8,919 bases of DNA from Planctomycetota bacterium (GTDB lineage: Bacteria > Planctomycetota > Phycisphaerae > WQYP01): NCBI GenBank assembly GCA_021816165.1, contig JAKAYZ010000043.1, forward strand, positions 1-8,919, read 5' to 3'. Shown here piece after piece: positions 6,747-8,919 of this stretch; the first letter of the stretch is position 1, and each line of letters opens with the position of its first letter. The translations under genes and the position numbers were made by a program. The notes under the pieces are model-generated. The model did no database searches, was not told the DNA's origin, and saw only the letters and a list, made by a program, of their open reading frames with translations.

Positions 6747-7454
6747 ATGCTGATGAAGTCCGTTCTGGTGATACAACATACGCCCGCTGAAACCATCGGC
6801 TCCATTGCCGTACCGCTCGCGGCCGCCAAAGTTGACGTCCATACCTTCGAAGCTTTTGGTCAACAGAGTATGCCCACGGAGATTGGCAACTATTCCGGGT
6901 TAATTGTCATGGGCGGCCCCATGAGCGTTTATGAACAAGATCGCTATCCATTCATCCAGCCGGAAATAACTTTAATTCAATCTGCCATGGCCGCCGGCAA
7001 GCCGGTGCTTGGCATATGCTTGGGCAGCCAACTCATTGCCGCAGCCCTGGGATCCCGAGTTTATCCCGGCAGAAAAAAGGAGATTGGCTGGTTTAAGGTG
7101 CGACTCTACCAAGGCGGTATGCGTGATCCTATATTCGTCGGTGTACCGTTTTCGTTCACTGCATTTCACTGGCATGGCGACGTTTTTGAGGTGCCCAAAG
7201 ACGCCACCCCGCTGCTTGGCTCCGATCTTACGGCATGTCAGGGCTTTCGCTTTGGAACCCGAACCTGGGCCTTGCTGTGTCATCTGGAAGTAACGGCAGA
7301 ATCAATTCAAAACATGGTTCGGGCCTTCCCCGATGAACTCACGGCGGCCGGCGTCAATTCCGCCAACGTCATGGCCCAAACTTCCGCTTATGCACCGGAG
7401 CTTCTCGTCATTAGTAAAAACCTCTTTTCACGATGGACGGCCTTACTGACCTAG
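6747..7454 (+). CDS. Class I glutamine amidotransferase (GMP synthase-like GATase domain protein)
   Basis: A stand-alone class I glutaminase domain, which releases ammonia from glutamine or acts on a related gamma-glutamyl bond. Numbering from ATG 6747 (235 aa), the oxyanion region is VMGGPMSVYE (54-63). The nucleophile elbow is GICLGSQLIAAALG (89-102) with Cys91. FHWHGDVFEVP (140-150) fits the GuaA-like relatives. CHLEV (178-182) supplies the catalytic His179 and Glu181, equivalent to FHPE. There is no attached synthetase domain, so this is not GuaA itself, and the acceptor substrate is unknown. ATG 6747 and ATG 6753 are both possible. The ATG at 6681 would add about 22 residues that show no domain similarity. 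The gene is divergent from the barrel protein. dut starts 48 bp after its stop on the same strand, suggesting an operon. Confidence 0.85.
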   Translation: MLMKSVLVIQHTPAETIGSIAVPLAAAKVDVHTFEAFGQQSMPTEIGNYSGLIVMGGPMSVYEQDRYPFIQPEITLIQSAMAAGKPVLGICLGSQLIAAALGSRVYPGRKKEIGWFKVRLYQGGMRDPIFVGVPFSFTAFHWHGDVFEVPKDATPLLGSDLTACQGFRFGTRTWALLCHLEVTAESIQNMVRAFPDELTAAGVNSANVMAQTSAYAPELLVISKNLFSRWTALLT

Positions 7455-7492
7455 CCATTGATTTTTTTGCCAGCAGGCCACCACATTGCTTT

Positions 7493-7505
7493 GGAGTGTC
7501 TTATG
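7493..7505 (+). promoter_or_regulatory. Ribosome binding site fixing the dut start
   Basis: GGAG at 7493-7496, 6 nt before ATG 7503. This supports the 160-residue dUTPase over the longer TTG 7458 start, whose extra residues are not family-like. Confidence 0.6.
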
Positions 7506-7985
7506 CCAAATGAATTCCTGTCCGTGACGTCGGATGTAACCTTGGAACTGGCCTGGCTGGAACACGGTCGTGGCCTGCTGCCTCCGACATACCAAACCCT
7601 GAGTGCCGCGGGTATGGATTTGCAGGCCGCAATTACCGAACCGGTCGTATTATATCCAATGCAACGGCTGGCCATTCCATGCGGTTTTATTTTGGCCATT
7701 CCGCCGGGATTTGAGGCTCAAATTCGTCCACGTTCCGGATTGGCGATGAAACACGGTGTGAGCGTGCCCAATGCACCTGGAACGATCGATGCCGATTATC
7801 GCGGAGAGTTGCAGGTTATTCTCATCAACTTTGGCAGCGAACCTTTTGCAATTACCCGCGGTATGCGAATCGCCCAGATGGTCATTGCTCCCGTGGTGAA
7901 AGCCAGATGGCAAATTCAAAACCGTCCCGAGGACCTGGCACCAACCCAACGTGGTACCGGCGGCTTCGGAAGCACCGGTCATTAG
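7503..7985 (+). CDS. dut: dUTP diphosphatase (deoxyuridine 5'-triphosphate nucleotidohydrolase)
   Basis: Hydrolyses dUTP to dUMP and pyrophosphate in the cytoplasm, supplying dUMP for dTMP synthesis and keeping uracil out of DNA. It acts as a homotrimer with Mg2+. All five trimeric-dUTPase motifs are present in the 160-residue product. Motif I is AAGMDLQA (35-42), motif II RPRSGLA (75-81) and motif III NAPGTIDADYRGEL (90-103). Motif IV is RGMRIAQMV (119-127) and motif V RGTGGFGSTG (150-159), the C-terminal arm that closes over the substrate. The length is near the usual 145-155 residues, with a slightly long N-terminus (MPNEFLSVTSDV). It follows the amidotransferase gene by 48 bp. The stop lies only 6 bp from the end of the convergent lipoprotein gene. 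Confidence 0.95.
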   Translation: MPNEFLSVTSDVTLELAWLEHGRGLLPPTYQTLSAAGMDLQAAITEPVVLYPMQRLAIPCGFILAIPPGFEAQIRPRSGLAMKHGVSVPNAPGTIDADYRGELQVILINFGSEPFAITRGMRIAQMVIAPVVKARWQIQNRPEDLAPTQRGTGGFGSTGH

Positions 7986-8004
7986 CCGCCATCATATCTT
8001 TTTT
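7959..8004 (+). terminator. Weak candidate terminator at the end of dut
   Basis: GGCGGCT (7959-7965) pairs with AGCCGCC (7984-7990), a 7-bp GC-rich stem spanning the dut stop codon. The 18-nt loop holds a smaller CGG/CCG hairpin. A run of six T (7999-8004) follows after about 8 nt. The gap between stem and T-run is longer than ideal, and the stem overlaps the coding region. Confidence 0.3.
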
Positions 8005-8741
8005 AACAGTTCTTTTAACAGCTTCTTTTCCAGCAGCGGATCGCGCCCTGCCGGATACCAATACTCACCACCAACACCTGGTGCAGCATGGCTGGCCAGC
8101 AATGGCAGAATGTTTCCGCCAAACGCAGATATGCCATTAAATGCCACCGCCCCCACTCTGCCCTGCGGGTTTTCCCGCCGCTCCACGAGCACCTCAATGC
8201 TGATTCGATAGCGCTGCTTGCCCAATCGCTCAATGACCAGGCGAATGGTCCGCCGAAATGTGTTGAGCGTACTCTCCATGAGAGAATTACCGTTGGTAAC
8301 ATCCGGCCGCCACCATTGCAGCACCTCCGGTCCGATCCGCGGCTTGCTGACAATAATACCGAGTCTGTAGCTGGACCAACTCACCCGATATCCGGTACGT
8401 CGAATCAGACGCAGAGACTGATCAAAAATATGCTTGTAACTGGCAATATCAATGACTCTGGATGAAGAATTGGCTAAATTGGCGACCCAGGCCCCTTTCA
8501 CCGTCGCTGGCCCCGCCGCAAACAAGCCAACCTTTTTGCCACCACTGGGGAGATTAGCGATGGGTTTGCCAGGACGCTTGGTGGGTACTGGCGAACTGGC
8601 CGCCCAAGGCGGGCCGATGGCCGCCGGCTTTAACGGCACCAACGCCGTATGACAGCCGCCCGAAAACAAACTGAATCCGAGAAGCAGCGCCACAATGACT
8701 GGCAAGCGTACGTAGCGTTTCAGAATAAACAACCTTTTCAT
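7992..8741 (-). CDS. Hypothetical lipoprotein
   Basis: No family is recognised. The start chosen is ATG 8741 (249 aa), giving a classic lipoprotein signal peptide: MKRLFILKRYVR, hydrophobic LPVIVALLLGFSL, then lipobox FSGGC with Cys30. A longer frame to 8831 would run into the next minus-strand gene, whose stop is at 8797-8799, and would bury the signal peptide. After a Pro/Ala/Gly-rich spacer (about 31-90), the mature protein has a mixed alpha/beta region. It includes RVIDIASYKHIFDQSLRLIR, RVSWSSYRLGIIVSKPRIGP and TIRLVIERLGKQRYRISIEV. It ends in the amphipathic, Lys/Leu-rich tail LLEKKLLKELLKKI. This suggests a periplasmic domain tethered to a membrane, of unknown function. No good Shine-Dalgarno site is seen. 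It is probably co-transcribed with the gene upstream (55-bp gap) and converges with dut. Confidence 0.75.
   Translation of the reverse strand: MKRLFILKRYVRLPVIVALLLGFSLFSGGCHTALVPLKPAAIGPPWAASSPVPTKRPGKPIANLPSGGKKVGLFAAGPATVKGAWVANLANSSSRVIDIASYKHIFDQSLRLIRRTGYRVSWSSYRLGIIVSKPRIGPEVLQWWRPDVTNGNSLMESTLNTFRRTIRLVIERLGKQRYRISIEVLVERRENPQGRVGAVAFNGISAFGGNILPLLASHAAPGVGGEYWYPAGRDPLLEKKLLKELLKKI
8001..8021. repeat. Short 12-bp-period direct repeat in the lipoprotein 3' end
   Basis: TTTTAACAG occurs at 8001-8009 and again at 8013-8021. It encodes the repeated LLK units of the C-terminal LLKELLKKI tail on the minus strand. It is probably a small coding duplication. Confidence 0.5.
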
Positions 8742-8796
8742 GGCAACTATTGTAACGTGCTGGGGTAGCTTTTGGCTAATGGCCAGAGTTGCCTTT

Positions 8797-8919
8797 TTAG
8801 AATCCACTCCAGTACCCCTTGACGTATACACGCACCCGTGTCACCACGCCATCATGCAAATCCAGATAGAGCGGAAACATCGGTATCGCCCAAGCCCGAC
8901 CAAAATGAACCTTCGAGCT
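8797..8919 (-). CDS. C-terminal 40 residues of an unidentified protein (5' end outside window)
   Basis: Reading leftward from the edge, the frame is open for 40 codons and ends in TAA at 8799-8797. The peptide begins SSKVHFGRAWAIPMFPLYLD, continues LHDGVVTRVRVYVKGYWSGF and has strong beta-strand character. It has normal protein composition and ends 55 bp before the lipoprotein start, so it is probably the upstream partner in the same transcript. Too short to assign a family. Confidence 0.6.
   Translation of the reverse strand, partial: SSKVHFGRAWAIPMFPLYLDLHDGVVTRVRVYVKGYWSGF

Noticed and set aside
6594..6863. N-terminal 84-90 residues of the long barrel-protein frame
   Set aside because: This part overlaps the divergent amidotransferase gene and would bury the signal peptide. 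Starts at 6593 or 6611 fit better.
8742..8831. Extended start of the lipoprotein at 8831
   Set aside because: It would overlap the end of the minus-strand gene at 8797-8919 and place 30 residues before a normal lipoprotein signal peptide.
1..8919. CRISPR array, tRNA or rRNA gene, prophage or defence cluster
   Set aside because: No regularly spaced repeats, tRNA cloverleaf or anticodon arrangement, rRNA-like sequence or phage/defence protein motifs were seen on either strand.

Overview
The window looks like a chromosomal segment from a Gram-negative-type bacterium. Two lipoproteins with clear lipoboxes and a probable outer-membrane beta-barrel protein point to an outer membrane. Moderately GC-rich DNA, several GTG/TTG starts, sparse Shine-Dalgarno sites, a Gfo/Idh-like protein and a glycosidase carrying a 'GSDDG...WLNG' ancillary domain suggest a planctomycete, perhaps Phycisphaerae-like. 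This is inference from style, not from a phylogenetic marker.

Layout, left half (all + strand). The window opens inside metG (methionyl-tRNA synthetase, 5' end outside), which ends in a fused tRNA-binding domain behind a Pro/Ala/Ser linker. Next is a Gfo/Idh/MocA-like protein whose cofactor and catalytic motifs are degenerate. A perfect hairpin and a 3' remnant of an IS3-family transposase, with a possible IS end, follow. Then comes a family 4 glycoside hydrolase (alpha-galactosidase type) with its own ribosome binding site, a plausible promoter and a perfect 14-bp palindrome. Its C-terminal ancillary domain is broken by what look like two compensating frameshifts, leaving the last part as a separate open frame.

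Layout, right half. On the minus strand lie a small proline-tailed lipoprotein and, upstream of it, a probable outer-membrane beta-barrel protein. Divergent from these on the plus strand is a probable two-gene unit: a class I glutamine amidotransferase and dUTPase (dut). dut converges tail-to-tail, 6 bp apart, with another minus-strand lipoprotein. The right edge holds the last 40 codons of a further minus-strand gene, probably co-directional with that lipoprotein.

Function. The genes are a mixture of housekeeping (metG, dut), sugar metabolism (GH4) and envelope proteins, with one decayed insertion sequence. I do not see a defence system, CRISPR array, prophage or biosynthetic cluster. The best leads are the frameshifted GH4 fusion with its putative operator, the active-site-poor Gfo/Idh homologue, and an internal ribosome binding site plus start codons exactly at the metG linker.
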